NCBI GenBank assembly: GCA_024635555.1
Contig: JAGXIO010000171.1
Coordinates: 1 to 38,740 of the forward strand
Origin: Saccharicrinis sp.
GTDB taxonomy: Bacteria > Bacteroidota > Bacteroidia > Bacteroidales > Marinilabiliaceae
DNA: 38,740 nucleotides
Direction of reading: 5' to 3'
Below the pieces are notes generated by a model. The model ran no database searches. It saw only the letters and a list, made by a program, of their open reading frames with translations, and had not been told where the DNA came from. Positions 15,218 through 23,996 of the stretch are shown in pieces. Each line of letters opens with the position of its first letter. The first letter of the stretch is position 1. The position numbers and the translations under genes were made by a program.

Positions 15218-15409
15218 TCACTTAAAAACCAACACCAAGCCTGCAAACGAACCATATAAAACACTATTGATGGGGTTGGAGGTAATGGCGCAGGTTCCTG
15301 AGTTGCATCCTATAAAATAATAATACGCGTAGCCGGCCACAGCACCCAATAGCACACCCAATAAAATACGTTTTAAACTTTGTTGTTTTATTTTCTCCCA
15401 AATCTTCAT
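15218..15409 (-). CDS. DUF6132 family small membrane protein
   Basis: A 63-residue protein with two predicted transmembrane helices (RILLGVLLGAVAGYAYYYFI and VLYGSFAGLVLVF) separated by the conserved CNSGTCAITSNP motif of DUF6132. The CxxxxC pair is the family's mark, and could bind metal or form a disulfide. Function is not known. It is divergent from the secreted-protein gene at 15461. A TATCTTTG (15438-15445, minus strand) matches the -7 consensus 29 bp upstream of the ATG. Confidence 0.8.
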   Translation of the reverse strand: MKIWEKIKQQSLKRILLGVLLGAVAGYAYYYFIGCNSGTCAITSNPINSVLYGSFAGLVLVFK

Positions 15410-15437
15410 AATTTCGCCATTATAAATAGTTAAAAAA

Positions 15438-15445
15438 CAAAGATA
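15438..15445 (-). promoter_or_regulatory. -7 promoter element TATCTTTG for the DUF6132 gene
   Basis: Read on the minus strand, TATCTTTG is an exact TAnnTTTG match in the 51-bp divergent gap. No TTG sits at the expected -33 distance. Confidence 0.4.
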
Positions 15446-15460
15446 TTAAAATATATAACA

Positions 15461-16702
15461 ATGTACATATGTAAGGTTTTATTTTTGCTAATGTTTGGAT
15501 TCTTTTTTGAGGTTGGCGCTCAAAATAATTTGGAGGCGTATGCACAAAAGGCAAAATCCATTTCGGACTTAGAAGATATCAATGAAAAAAAGTACCAGCT
15601 AACAGAATTTGCCCCTAAATTTGCACAATACCTCGAGTTAAACGGCACATCAATAGGTACTAACGATGATTTGCACATAAAAACAACCAACTCGAGCGAT
15701 TCGAAATATGGCTTGTATTATTTCAATACTTTTGCAAATGGTATTATTTATAGGGTAGATTGGTTTGTGCTTTATGGTGATGTAAACAAACGTAAAGTAT
15801 TGCACGGTTTTGACGATACAGTAGGTAACCATGTAAAAAAAGGAAGTGGGGAACTGCAATTGCATCTGTCACGTCAACAGCACGAGCAGCTCGACTTATA
15901 CCCCTTAACCTTTTCGTTTATAGCCGAAGAAAAAACCTATAAGGAATATTGCGATGTGGCGGTTATTTGTCAGTTTGAAGAGTTAATGCAGCGACAGACT
16001 GAAGCGGAACGCATTTCGCTAAATGATTCTATCATGGACAGAATGCAAATACTTTGGGATAATCCTGAGTTGTTTGGTGACAGATTTGAAGGAATAAAAA
16101 GAATGTCAACATTAATTTCGGAGGATGGTAATGTAAAGGTTTGTACATGGAACGTAGGAATGCCAAACTCCACCAATAATTTTTATGGTGCAGTGCTTGC
16201 AAAAGCAAAAAATGATGTTAAAGTGTCTATTCTAAAGGATAATACCGACAAGATACGTTCGCCCGAGCGATCGGTTTTAACAAACAAAAGTTGGTATGGC
16301 GCTATTTATTACGATATGATTGAGGTGAAAGATAAAAGCAAACAGACTTATTATCTCCTATTGGGATATAAACCCAATAACGAAATGACCCAGAAAAAAG
16401 TGGTAGAGCCTTTAATGGTTATAGGAAATGGGCAAGTTCGATTTGGACATAGTGTTTTTCAGGAAGACAGGTATCTATATAAACGCTTGATTTTTGAGTA
16501 TAGTGCAACTGCCAATATGATGCTGCGCTACGATAAGGCTAAAAAAAGGATTGTGCTGGATCACCTGGCACCGCCCAGTAGCATGTACTCGGAAAACAAA
16601 AGGTTCTACGGTCCCGATTTTTCGTACGATACCTATGTTTTTGATAAGGAAAAATGGGTACTTACCAAGGATATTGATGTTTTTAACCCGGGAACGAACT
16701 AA
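15461..16702 (+). CDS. secreted protein of unknown function
   Basis: A 413-residue protein with a signal peptide (YICKVLFLLMFGFFFEVGAQ, cleavage near residue 21). The mature protein is mixed alpha/beta with many aromatic residues, a middle segment VKVCTWNVGMPNSTNNFYGAVL and a late segment LIFEYSATANMMLRYD that suggest beta-sheet with hairpin turns. I do not recognise a family. It stands alone between the DUF6132 gene and the VapBC pair. The signal peptide and steady codon use make it a convincing gene. Confidence 0.7.
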   Translation: MYICKVLFLLMFGFFFEVGAQNNLEAYAQKAKSISDLEDINEKKYQLTEFAPKFAQYLELNGTSIGTNDDLHIKTTNSSDSKYGLYYFNTFANGIIYRVDWFVLYGDVNKRKVLHGFDDTVGNHVKKGSGELQLHLSRQQHEQLDLYPLTFSFIAEEKTYKEYCDVAVICQFEELMQRQTEAERISLNDSIMDRMQILWDNPELFGDRFEGIKRMSTLISEDGNVKVCTWNVGMPNSTNNFYGAVLAKAKNDVKVSILKDNTDKIRSPERSVLTNKSWYGAIYYDMIEVKDKSKQTYYLLLGYKPNNEMTQKKVVEPLMVIGNGQVRFGHSVFQEDRYLYKRLIFEYSATANMMLRYDKAKKRIVLDHLAPPSSMYSENKRFYGPDFSYDTYVFDKEKWVLTKDIDVFNPGTN

Positions 16703-16835
16703 TAAAAATAGATATTCTACCCTTGAAATATACAAATGAAAACAAACACTAATTTCATGATTGGCAATGTTATTATTTTGTAATGATTCCATTTTGTTCT
16801 ATTTTTAACAAGAGATTGGTTTAATTATATTGAAG

Positions 16836-17201
16836 ATGGTTAAAAGGAAACAGGCTTCTGCCAAATATGATTTTTTTAGCTCCGCAGGATTGTGGGCTAA
16901 AAAGAAAAAAGATGCAAAAGAACTTAGAGTAGAGGCATGGGACACAACAAAACAATATTCTGTGAAACAACAAATATTTAGAGATATGGACAATACGATG
17001 CTTATTAAGCTAACCAACCAAAAAGCTGAGGGGCTTTTACGCGAATTGGAAGAACTGCATATAATAAAGGTTTTGAAAAAAAATATGATACCTGTACAAA
17101 CTAAATTATCCGATAAATACAGGGGTTTTATTAGCAAAGAAGAAGGACAACAACTAAACGATCATATAAACCAGATGCGCAGCGAATGGAACAATATTTA
17201 A
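16836..17201 (+). CDS. VapB-type antitoxin, possibly with a fused upstream antitoxin fragment
   Basis: The C-terminal part, from the ATG at 16986 (MDNTMLIKLTNQKAEGLLRELEELHII..., ending SDKYRGFISKEEGQQL..MRSEWNNI), has the pattern and length of a complete Bacteroidota antitoxin of PIN-toxin pairs. The frame is open further up to an ATG at 16836 and a TTG at 16830. That extra part contains DFFSSAGLWAKKKKDAKELR, which resembles the C-terminal end of a different antitoxin family. The gene could thus encode a longer composite protein, or the true start is 16986 and the upstream part is a relic. It overlaps the toxin gene by 16 bp. The antitoxin should bind and mask the toxin's active site. Confidence 0.65.
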   Translation: MVKRKQASAKYDFFSSAGLWAKKKKDAKELRVEAWDTTKQYSVKQQIFRDMDNTMLIKLTNQKAEGLLRELEELHIIKVLKKNMIPVQTKLSDKYRGFISKEEGQQLNDHINQMRSEWNNI

Positions 17202-17575
17202 TTGATACCAATGTTATTTCCGATTATTTCTCCGCCTCACTTCCTGAAACTGGTTTGCAATTTATGGATACGGTTATAGATGCTGTGCCTAACCTTTCGG
17301 TTATCTCGCAAATTGAACTGCTGTGTTGGAAAACGGATGCTGTTAAGCAACAACGGGTAAAAGATTTTATTGTGGATAGTATCATTTTTGATATTACACC
17401 CCATGTTATAGAAAATTGCGTGAACATACGTCGGAACAAGATAGTTAAAACTCCAGATGCTATTATTGCAGCCACTGCCTTGGCAAATGACCTAACACTT
17501 ATTACCAATAACGAAAAAGATTTTAAAAGAATCGAGGGCTTAAAAATCTTAAATCCTTTTAAAATACTCGGTTAA
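17186..17575 (+). CDS. vapC: PIN-domain ribonuclease toxin, VapC-like
   Basis: A 129-residue PIN domain. The acidic active-site residues are visible: Asp7 (YLIDTNVIS), Glu44 (SQIELLCW) and Asp91 (KTPDAIIAATAL), with TNNEKDF (107-113) supplying the fourth position. VapC toxins cleave tRNA or rRNA with Mg2+. The start overlaps the antitoxin end by 16 bp, which is typical of coupled toxin-antitoxin translation. It is complete and appears functional. Confidence 0.88.
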   Translation: MEQYLIDTNVISDYFSASLPETGLQFMDTVIDAVPNLSVISQIELLCWKTDAVKQQRVKDFIVDSIIFDITPHVIENCVNIRRNKIVKTPDAIIAATALANDLTLITNNEKDFKRIEGLKILNPFKILG

Positions 17576-17684
17576 ACTGAAACGGGCAAAACCATAAAAA
17601 TTGTTTTAATGGCAATCAGACACGTTGCAAAACTTTTTTGTAAACTGAAAAATTCACTATCCGTTATCGGATACTACTCTTGTA

Positions 17685-19640
17685 ATGAAGAATATACCAA
17701 TGGAAATACTAGCAGACAAATTTGACGACATAAAAATATTACGCTTTGAGGTTCCGGAATTTGAGCATCTCGATTTAAATAAAAAGCTTTTTATCTATTA
17801 TTTAAGTCAAGCCACACTTACGGGTAGAGATATTTTATGGGATCAGCATGGGAAACACAATTTGCTGTTGCGCGATGTGTTGGAAGCAATTTATCTTTTA
17901 GAGGATAAAGGGGAGGAGTGGGATCATTTTGTGGTATATCTTAAAAAAGTATGGTTTGCAAGTGGTCCGCACCACCATTACAGCACTGATAAATTTGTGC
18001 CAGGTTTTACACTCGATTCTTTTAAAAGCTGGATAGAAAAACTAAAATCTGGCATGGGTAAGCTCACCTCTCAACATCTTACCCCAGAAAACAAACGCCT
18101 GTTACAACGATTAGTTTTTGATGCGAATTTCCTTTCTAAAAGGGTGAATATGAACACAAGTACTGATTTGGTGCAAGGCTCGGCCAACAACTTTTACGAA
18201 GGTCCTAACCAAAACGAAGTAGAAGAGTTTTATCGGAAACAAAAAGAAAACGCTGACAATAAGAAACTATCGTTTGGCTTAAACAGCAAACTGATAAAGG
18301 AAAACGGAGCCATCAAGGAGCAGGTGTATTCCGAGAGAGGCCTATATGCAAAGGCTTTAACAGCAATCAACCATCATTTAAAACAAGCGCTGTTGTATGT
18401 CGAAAATTCAGCCCAAAAGGAGAGTATCGAATTATTGATTGCGTTTTATAAAACCGGCCGACTGGATTTATTCGACGATTTTTGTATCAAATGGTTATCT
18501 AACCTTGAGGGCGATATTGATTTTATCAATGGATTTATCGAAACCTACGGCGACCCGCTGGGTATAAAAGCCACTTGGGAAGGCGTGGTGCAATGGATTG
18601 ATACCGAGGAAACACGCAAAGCAACCATCATTGCCGATCATGCCGATTGGTTTGAGCAAAATTCCCCTACACATCAAAAATTTAAAAAAGAGAAGATAAC
18701 CGGAATCTCCCTAAAAGCAATAAACGCAGTTATGCTGGGCGGCGATTGTTACCCGGCCAGTCCGCTGGGTATTAACTTGCCCAATGCCGAGTGGATTCGG
18801 GAAGAGTATGGTTCCAAGTCGGTTACCCTGATTAATATTTCCAATTCGCATCACAAAGCATCGTTGAGTACAGGTTTTGCCGAGGAATTTGTATTATCGA
18901 AAGAGGAAATTGCTCTGGAAAAAAAATATGGTGCTATTTCTGATAATCTGCATACCCACTTGCACGAGTGCATAGGCCATGGTTCGGGTAAAATGTTACC
19001 CGGCATAAGTGCGGAAGCACTCAAAAATTATGGCTCCGTGATCGAAGAGGCTCGGGCCGATTTATGTGGACTGTACTTTATGTACAACCCAAAAATGATT
19101 GAGCTGGGACTTTTGCCAAGTCTCGATGCGGCCAAGGCGCATTACAATGCATATATCCGCAACGGACTTTTAACGCAGATTACCCGCATTAAGTTGGGCG
19201 ATAAAATAGAGCAGGCTCACATGCGTAACCGACAGCTTATAGCCGCATGGGCGTTTGAAGCAGGAAAAGGTAAGGTGATTGAAAAAGTAATTGAAAACAG
19301 GAAGACTTATTTCAGAATAAATGATTTTGAAGCACTGCATAAATTGTTTGGAGAGTTGCTTCGAGAGATACAACGGATAAAATCGGAAGGTGATTTTGCA
19401 TCGGCACAGAACATTGTGGAGACTTTAGGTGTTAATATAAATCGGGAATTGCACGAGGAGGTATTGCAACGTTTCGAAAAATTGAAAGTGCCACCATTTA
19501 CCGGATTCTTGAACCCTAACCTTGTTCCAATTTATAAGGACAATAAAATTAAAGATGTGGTGGTAAATTATTTAACGGATTACACCACTCAGATGATGCA
19601 GTATTCAACGGAATACGGCGTTTTGAATGCAATAGATTAA
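17685..19640 (+). CDS. dipeptidyl-peptidase III (M49 zinc metallopeptidase)
   Basis: A 651-residue peptidase of family M49, which removes dipeptides from the N-terminus of oligopeptides. The zinc motif is HECIGH at 427-432, the Bacteroidota HECxGH variant of the eukaryotic HELLGH, and the second motif EEARADLCGLYFM starts at 454. No signal peptide or lipobox is visible at the chosen start MKNIPMEILADKFDDIKI, so it is predicted cytosolic. Length is slightly below that of the better-known bacterial members that carry an N-terminal export signal. It follows the VapBC pair by 109 bp and precedes slyD. Assignment is strong. Confidence 0.9.
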   Translation: MKNIPMEILADKFDDIKILRFEVPEFEHLDLNKKLFIYYLSQATLTGRDILWDQHGKHNLLLRDVLEAIYLLEDKGEEWDHFVVYLKKVWFASGPHHHYSTDKFVPGFTLDSFKSWIEKLKSGMGKLTSQHLTPENKRLLQRLVFDANFLSKRVNMNTSTDLVQGSANNFYEGPNQNEVEEFYRKQKENADNKKLSFGLNSKLIKENGAIKEQVYSERGLYAKALTAINHHLKQALLYVENSAQKESIELLIAFYKTGRLDLFDDFCIKWLSNLEGDIDFINGFIETYGDPLGIKATWEGVVQWIDTEETRKATIIADHADWFEQNSPTHQKFKKEKITGISLKAINAVMLGGDCYPASPLGINLPNAEWIREEYGSKSVTLINISNSHHKASLSTGFAEEFVLSKEEIALEKKYGAISDNLHTHLHECIGHGSGKMLPGISAEALKNYGSVIEEARADLCGLYFMYNPKMIELGLLPSLDAAKAHYNAYIRNGLLTQITRIKLGDKIEQAHMRNRQLIAAWAFEAGKGKVIEKVIENRKTYFRINDFEALHKLFGELLREIQRIKSEGDFASAQNIVETLGVNINRELHEEVLQRFEKLKVPPFTGFLNPNLVPIYKDNKIKDVVVNYLTDYTTQMMQYSTEYGVLNAID

Positions 19641-19702
19641 AATACATAGTGTAACGCTTGGAAAAACATACAAAAGAGAGAGCGGGTTTTTTAGTAATTA
19701 CT

Positions 19703-19733
19703 TTGGCATTTCCTAAAAAACTACCTTTCTTTG
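19703..19733 (+). promoter_or_regulatory. promoter for slyD
   Basis: A TTG at 19703-19705 and TTTCTTTG at 19726-19733 are separated by 20 bp, matching the Bacteroidota -33/-7 layout with one mismatch in the -7 box. It lies 41 bp upstream of the slyD ATG. Confidence 0.5.
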
Positions 19734-19774
19734 CATCGTAATTAATTTAAGCTGAATTTTTTAAAAACAAACAT

Positions 19775-20368
19775 ATGAAGATTTCAAGAAATAAGTTCGT
19801 AACCGTTTCGTACGTGTTAAGATTAAAAGGATTTGAAGGGGAGATAGTTGAAGAAACGCCAGAAGAAAAACCATTAGAGTTTATCTTTGGTACAGGACGT
19901 ATGCTTCAAATGTTCGAAGAAAAGTTAGAAGGTCTAAAATCGGGCGATAACTTTAGCTTTAAATTAACTGCCGAGGAGGCCTACGGAGATGTAAATCCGG
20001 AAGCTAAAGTTGAAATTCCAAAAAACATTTTCGAAGTTGACGGAAAAATTGACGAAGAGTTGATTAAAGTTGGTAACATGGTGCCCATGCAAGATGCTCA
20101 GGGAAACCGTTTGAACGGCATTGTACTGGATGTAAATGACGAAAATTTAACCATGGACTTTAACCATCCATTGGCTGGTGATGATTTATATTTTGCAGGT
20201 TCGGTAAAAGAAGTGCGCGAAGCTAGTGAATCCGAAATGATGGCTGCCGTTGGTGGTGGTGGATGTGGCTCAGGATGTGGTTGTGGAAGCGGAAGCGGAG
20301 AAGAAGTAGGATGCGAAAGCGGTTCTTGTGGTTCCGACGGTTCTGGTTCGGGTGGCTGCGGTTGCTAA
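19775..20368 (+). CDS. slyD: SlyD-type FKBP peptidyl-prolyl isomerase with Cys/Gly-rich tail
   Basis: A 197-residue cytoplasmic chaperone and prolyl isomerase. The FKBP half begins with VSYVLRLKGFEGEIVEE and contains FIFGTGRMLQMFEEKLEGLK, with the IF (insert-in-flap) chaperone domain in the middle (EEAYGDVNPEAKVEIPKNIF, GNMVPMQDAQG) and the closing FNHPLAGDDLYFAGSVKEVR. The tail (about residues 158-197) is almost only Gly, Ser and Cys, with ten Cys in CGSGCGCGSGSG and related runs. The E. coli SlyD tail is rich in His and Cys and binds nickel; this one has no His. A metal-storage or delivery role is likely but inferred. Confidence 0.9.
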   Translation: MKISRNKFVTVSYVLRLKGFEGEIVEETPEEKPLEFIFGTGRMLQMFEEKLEGLKSGDNFSFKLTAEEAYGDVNPEAKVEIPKNIFEVDGKIDEELIKVGNMVPMQDAQGNRLNGIVLDVNDENLTMDFNHPLAGDDLYFAGSVKEVREASESEMMAAVGGGGCGSGCGCGSGSGEEVGCESGSCGSDGSGSGGCGC

Positions 20369-20442
20369 TAATTTAGTTGAAAGTTAAAAAGTTGAAAGTT
20401 GGTAAAGTAAAGATACCTTACCAATTTTACCGCTCAAAATAT

Positions 20443-20474
20443 AAAGCCTGTTCTTTTGGAGAGCAGGCTTTTTT
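20443..20474 (+). terminator. rho-independent terminator after slyD
   Basis: Arms AAAGCCTGTTCT (20443-20454) and AGAGCAGGCTTT (20460-20471) pair over 12 positions with one G-U, around a TTTGG loop, and lead into TTTT. It lies 75 bp after the slyD stop codon. Confidence 0.85.
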
Positions 20475-20576
20475 GCGTTTGAGAAAAAAACAAAGCGTTC
20501 TTTGCATCAAACCTGCTCCATTAACCAATCTATTTTTTATTTTTGGGGTTTGTTTGTCCATCATGTATTAATGATA

Positions 20577-20653
20577 GCTAATCAACCTAATAACCTAACG
20601 ATCTATCGACCTAACAACCTAATAATCTCTAATCTAATAATCTTTTAATCTAA
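20577..20653. repeat. imperfect tandem repeat, AACCTAA/AATCTAA unit
   Basis: Words such as ACCTAATA, CGACCTAAC and AATCTAATAATC run without a clear frame from 20577 up to the aroC start codon. The leader of aroC is therefore made of this repeat. Confidence 0.65.
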
Positions 20654-20657
20654 AAAC

Positions 20658-21734
20658 ATGGCAGGCAATACATTCGGAAATTTTTATAAACTGACCTCAT
20701 TTGGAGAGTCACATGGGAAGGCCGTAGGCGGTGTAATAGAGGGTGTTATGCCGGGAACGGATATCGATTTAGATTTTATTCAATCTGAACTCAATCGTCG
20801 TCGCCCGGGACAAAGTGCCATTACCACACCCCGCGACGAGAAAGACAAGGTAGAGATACTATCCGGCGTAATGGATGGCAAGGCCACCGGAACTCCCATG
20901 GGCTTTTTAATCTGGAATGCCGATCAGCGCTCTAATGACTATGGCAATATAAAGGATGTGTACCGTCCTTCGCACGCCGATTATACCTATCAGCAAAAAT
21001 ATGGTATTCGCGATCATCGTGGAGGAGGCCGTTCCTCGGCACGCGAAACAGTGGCACGAGTGGTGGCAGGTGCTGTTGCCAAACTCATATTAAAAAAATA
21101 TGGGGTGCAGATAAATGCTTACACCTCGCAAGTAGGAGCCATCAAGCTAGAAAAATCGTATCAAGAAATGGATCTGGCAAAAGCCGAGGAAAATATGGTT
21201 CGATGCCCCGATGCCGAGGTGGCGCAGCGGATGATTGACTATATTGATCAGGTTCGCCAAGATAAAGATTCGGTGGGAGGGGTGATTACCTGCGTGATAA
21301 AAAATGTTCCGGTAGGTTTGGGCGAGCCCGTGTTCGATAAGTTTCATGCCGAAATGGGCAAGGCCATGCTAAGCATCAATGCAGTTAAAGGATTTGAGTA
21401 CGGCATGGGTTTTAAAGCCTGCGATATCAAAGGCTCAGAGCATAACGACGAGTTTTACATGGACGGCGACAGGGTGCGCACCAAAACAAACCGTTCGGGT
21501 GGCGTACAGGGCGGAATAACCAATGGCGAGGATGTGTATATGAACGTTGCATTTAAACCTATTGCCACTATTTTAAAAGAACAGCACACTGTTAACAAAC
21601 AAGGTGAGGAGGTGGCCAGTACGGTAAAAGGTCGTCACGATCCATGTGTTTTACCTCGTGCTGTGCCAATTGTTGAGGCTATGGCCGCCATAGTGATGGT
21701 GGATATGATATACATGAACAAGATGTATTCGTAG
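20658..21734 (+). CDS. aroC: chorismate synthase
   Basis: AroC converts 5-enolpyruvylshikimate 3-phosphate to chorismate, the last shared step of aromatic amino acid synthesis, using reduced FMN. The 358-residue protein has all three family signatures: [18 protein letters not shown] (about 17-34), the [16 protein letters not shown] segment (about 120-135) and [17 protein letters not shown] (about 327-343). The start [20 protein letters not shown] is canonical. No other shikimate gene is adjacent. Both flanks are tandem-repeat tracts. Confidence 0.97.
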   Translation: MAGNTFGNFYKLTSFGESHGKAVGGVIEGVMPGTDIDLDFIQSELNRRRPGQSAITTPRDEKDKVEILSGVMDGKATGTPMGFLIWNADQRSNDYGNIKDVYRPSHADYTYQQKYGIRDHRGGGRSSARETVARVVAGAVAKLILKKYGVQINAYTSQVGAIKLEKSYQEMDLAKAEENMVRCPDAEVAQRMIDYIDQVRQDKDSVGGVITCVIKNVPVGLGEPVFDKFHAEMGKAMLSINAVKGFEYGMGFKACDIKGSEHNDEFYMDGDRVRTKTNRSGGVQGGITNGEDVYMNVAFKPIATILKEQHTVNKQGEEVASTVKGRHDPCVLPRAVPIVEAMAAIVMVDMIYMNKMYS

Positions 21735-21812
21735 CTAGTGGCTGATGGCTGATGGCTAGTGGCAGATAGCTGATGGCTAGTGGCAGATAGCTGATGGCTA
21801 ATGGCAGATAGC
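21735..21812. repeat. imperfect tandem repeat, GCTGATGGCTAGTG-type
   Basis: Variants of GCTGATG, GCTAGTG and GCAGATA follow each other for 78 bp directly after the aroC stop codon. A related tract follows the M48 gene at 30931-30979. Confidence 0.75.
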
Positions 21813-21850
21813 TTCCCGGCCGAATTAAAAGTTGGGTGGCGGGATGTTGA
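21813..21850. repeat. REP-like GC-rich dispersed element (copy B)
   Basis: Contains AATTAAAAGTTGGGTGGCGG followed by GATGT, which aligns with the reverse complement of 15141-15183. It directly follows the GCTGATG tract. Confidence 0.55.
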
Positions 21851-21904
21851 GTTGGAAGATAGTAGTTTCCTAATAGCTAATAGAAGAGCGTTCAGAACTC
21901 AAAA

Positions 21905-21991
21905 TCTCTAACCTCAAGCTCTAACCTCTCTCTAACCTCTAACCTCTAATCTCTAACCTCTAATCTCTAACCTCTAATCTCTCACTCTAAC
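21905..21991. repeat. imperfect tandem repeat, CTCTAACCT/CTCTAAT unit
   Basis: About ten near-copies of TCTAACC/TCTAATC with the CTCTAACCT phrasing fill the 87 bp up to the symporter start codon. The repeat therefore forms the leader of the next gene. Confidence 0.75.
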
Positions 21992-21992
21992 T

Positions 21993-23408
21993 ATGAAGAA
22001 AATTCCATTATATGTACAAATAGTCATCGGAATATTGTTGGGTGCAGCCTGGGCTGTGTTGTCGGGTTGGATGGGATGGCAGGATTTTACTCGGGAATGG
22101 ATTGATCCCTTTGGTAAGATTTTTATCAATCTATTAAAACTAATTGCTATTCCTCTGATTATATTTTCGGTTATCAGCGGAATTGTGAGTTTAGGAAGTC
22201 CTAAAGATTTAGGCAAGATGGGCATTCGTACTTTGGGAATGTATTTGCTTACCACAATTTTGTCCGTGTCCATTGGTTTGCTTTTGGTAAACACTATTGA
22301 ACCCGGCAAATCATTGTCGGATGAGGTTAGACTCGAAAATCGTATTTCGTACGAGCTGTGGGCTATGCACGAGCAAATAAAAATAAAGGATGGTGTGCAT
22401 TATGCCCAGGATCCCAAGTATCAGGACATTGTAAAAACGAAACTTGCGCAAAAAAATCGGGTAGAGGAGGAGGCTATTAAAGTATTGAAGCCCAGTGTAA
22501 ATGAGGGGCCTTTGCAGGCCTTGGTGGATTTGGTGCCGCAAAATATTTTCCATGCTTTGGCTGGTAACGGCTCCATGTTGCAAATTATCTTTTTCGCCAT
22601 CTTCTTTGGCATGTCGTTGCTCTATGTTCCCATTGAAAAAGGGAAAGTGGTTATCTCGTTTGTAGAAGGCTGTTCGGATATTTTCATCAAGATGGTGGAT
22701 ATTATCATGAAAGCAGCACCTTTTTTCGTGTTTGCCCTAATGGCAGGTGTGGTAAACGATATTGCAGGGGACAATCCGGCAAAAATCGTCCAAATATTCA
22801 AAGGTCTCACTTGGTATTCAGGCACAGTTTTAATTGGGCTTGTGTTCATGGCCTTTGTGTTGTATCCTGTTCTGCTAAGGATGCTAGTGCCTAGGTTTAA
22901 ATTCCGAAAGTTTTTAAAGGGGATTAGTCCTGCACAAGCATTGGCATTTTCAACCAGCAGCAGTGCAGCCACATTGCCAGTAACCATTGAATGTGTGGAG
23001 GGAAATTTGGGTGTTGATAAAAAAACGGCCGGCTTTGTATTGCCCATCGGGGCTACCATTAATATGGACGGCACCAGTTTGTATCAAGCTGTGGCTGTGC
23101 TTTTTTTGGCGCAGATGCACATGATAGACCTAAGCTTGATGCAACAACTAACGGTAGTGCTCACCGCCACTTTGGCCAGCATAGGTTCTGCTGCCATACC
23201 CAGTGCCGGAATAGTAATGTTAATGGTAGTGCTGAACTCCGTGGGTTTAAACCCCGCCTGGATAGCTATTATATTGCCGGTTGACCGTATTTTAGATATG
23301 GTGCGTACAACGGTAAATGTAACTGGGGATGCAGTTGTTTCGCTTGTTATTGATAAGTATGTGCGCGGTGAAGAAGATAAGGGTGTAGATTTGCCCTTCG
23401 GTAAATAG
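21993..23408 (+). CDS. dicarboxylate/amino acid:cation symporter (DAACS family)
   Basis: A 471-residue inner-membrane transporter of the GltP/DctA family, which takes up glutamate, aspartate or C4-dicarboxylates with H+ or Na+. The hallmark re-entrant loop AFSTSSSAATLPVTIE and the substrate/cation motif GATINMDGTSLYQAV are both present, followed by SIGSAAIPSAGIVMLMVVL and LPVDRILDMVRTTVNVTGDA. A larger than usual polar loop of about 65 residues (about 105-170, after IEPGKSL) separates the early helices. The substrate cannot be decided from sequence alone. Confidence 0.92.
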   Translation: MKKIPLYVQIVIGILLGAAWAVLSGWMGWQDFTREWIDPFGKIFINLLKLIAIPLIIFSVISGIVSLGSPKDLGKMGIRTLGMYLLTTILSVSIGLLLVNTIEPGKSLSDEVRLENRISYELWAMHEQIKIKDGVHYAQDPKYQDIVKTKLAQKNRVEEEAIKVLKPSVNEGPLQALVDLVPQNIFHALAGNGSMLQIIFFAIFFGMSLLYVPIEKGKVVISFVEGCSDIFIKMVDIIMKAAPFFVFALMAGVVNDIAGDNPAKIVQIFKGLTWYSGTVLIGLVFMAFVLYPVLLRMLVPRFKFRKFLKGISPAQALAFSTSSSAATLPVTIECVEGNLGVDKKTAGFVLPIGATINMDGTSLYQAVAVLFLAQMHMIDLSLMQQLTVVLTATLASIGSAAIPSAGIVMLMVVLNSVGLNPAWIAIILPVDRILDMVRTTVNVTGDAVVSLVIDKYVRGEEDKGVDLPFGK

Positions 23409-23421
23409 GCAACTGTAATAA

Positions 23422-23455
23422 AAAAAGCTGCTCGACCCAAGTCAAACAGCTTTTT
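23422..23455. terminator. bidirectional terminator between the symporter and tpx
   Basis: AAAAAGCTG (23422-23430) and CAGCTTTTT (23447-23455) form a 9-bp stem with a 16-nt loop. The A-tract and T-tract serve both convergent genes. Confidence 0.85.
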
Positions 23456-23483
23456 GCTTATTTATTTAGATAAATTCCTTTTT

Positions 23484-23996
23484 CTAAACCAATCCTTTGG
23501 CCACTTTTAGTGCTTTGTCGTAATTAGGTTCGTCGGTAATTTCGGGTACATACTCCACATATTTTACCGTTCCTTTTTTGTCAATAATTACGGTGCCACG
23601 GGTCAGCAATCTTAATTCCTCAATCACAAAACCATATTTGCTGCCAAAATCAAGGTTCTTGTGATCCGAAAGGGTGATGATGTTTTCCAGGCCTTCGGCT
23701 GCACAAAAGCGTTTTTGCGCAAAAGGCAGGTCGCAGGATATGGAAAGTACAACGGTATCTTTCAGTTTGTTGGCCTCCTGGTTAAAGTGGCGGTTTTGCT
23801 TAGCACACACCCCGGTATCAATGGAAGGATAAATTACGATAACCTTAACTTTACCATCGAAGTCTGAGAGTTTAACGGGCTCAAGCTTGTTGTTTAATAC
23901 AGTAAAATCAGGAGCTTTATCGCCCTCTTTAATTTGGTTTCCAACGATGGTCACTGGACCACCCGCAAAGGTTACTTTTAAATCTGTTTTATTCAT
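23484..23996 (-). CDS. tpx: thiol peroxidase (Tpx, atypical 2-Cys peroxiredoxin)
   Basis: Tpx reduces hydrogen and alkyl peroxides with thioredoxin. The ATG at 23994-23996 gives the normal 170-residue protein; the frame extends to 24041 but the extra 15 residues have no counterpart. The peroxidatic motif is T61-C64 within PSIDTGVCAKQ, and the resolving Cys is Cys98 in FAQKRFCAAEG. A further Cys88 is in ISCDL. The segment EGDKAPDFTVL is the usual start of the peroxiredoxin fold. It is convergent with the symporter gene and shares the terminator. Confidence 0.93.
   Translation of the reverse strand: MNKTDLKVTFAGGPVTIVGNQIKEGDKAPDFTVLNNKLEPVKLSDFDGKVKVIVIYPSIDTGVCAKQNRHFNQEANKLKDTVVLSISCDLPFAQKRFCAAEGLENIITLSDHKNLDFGSKYGFVIEELRLLTRGTVIIDKKGTVKYVEYVPEITDEPNYDKALKVAKGLV

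Noticed and set aside
20377-20571. A 64-codon plus-strand frame after slyD
   Set aside because: It runs through the slyD terminator and the following T-tract and has basic, non-protein-like composition; better explained as non-coding 3' region.
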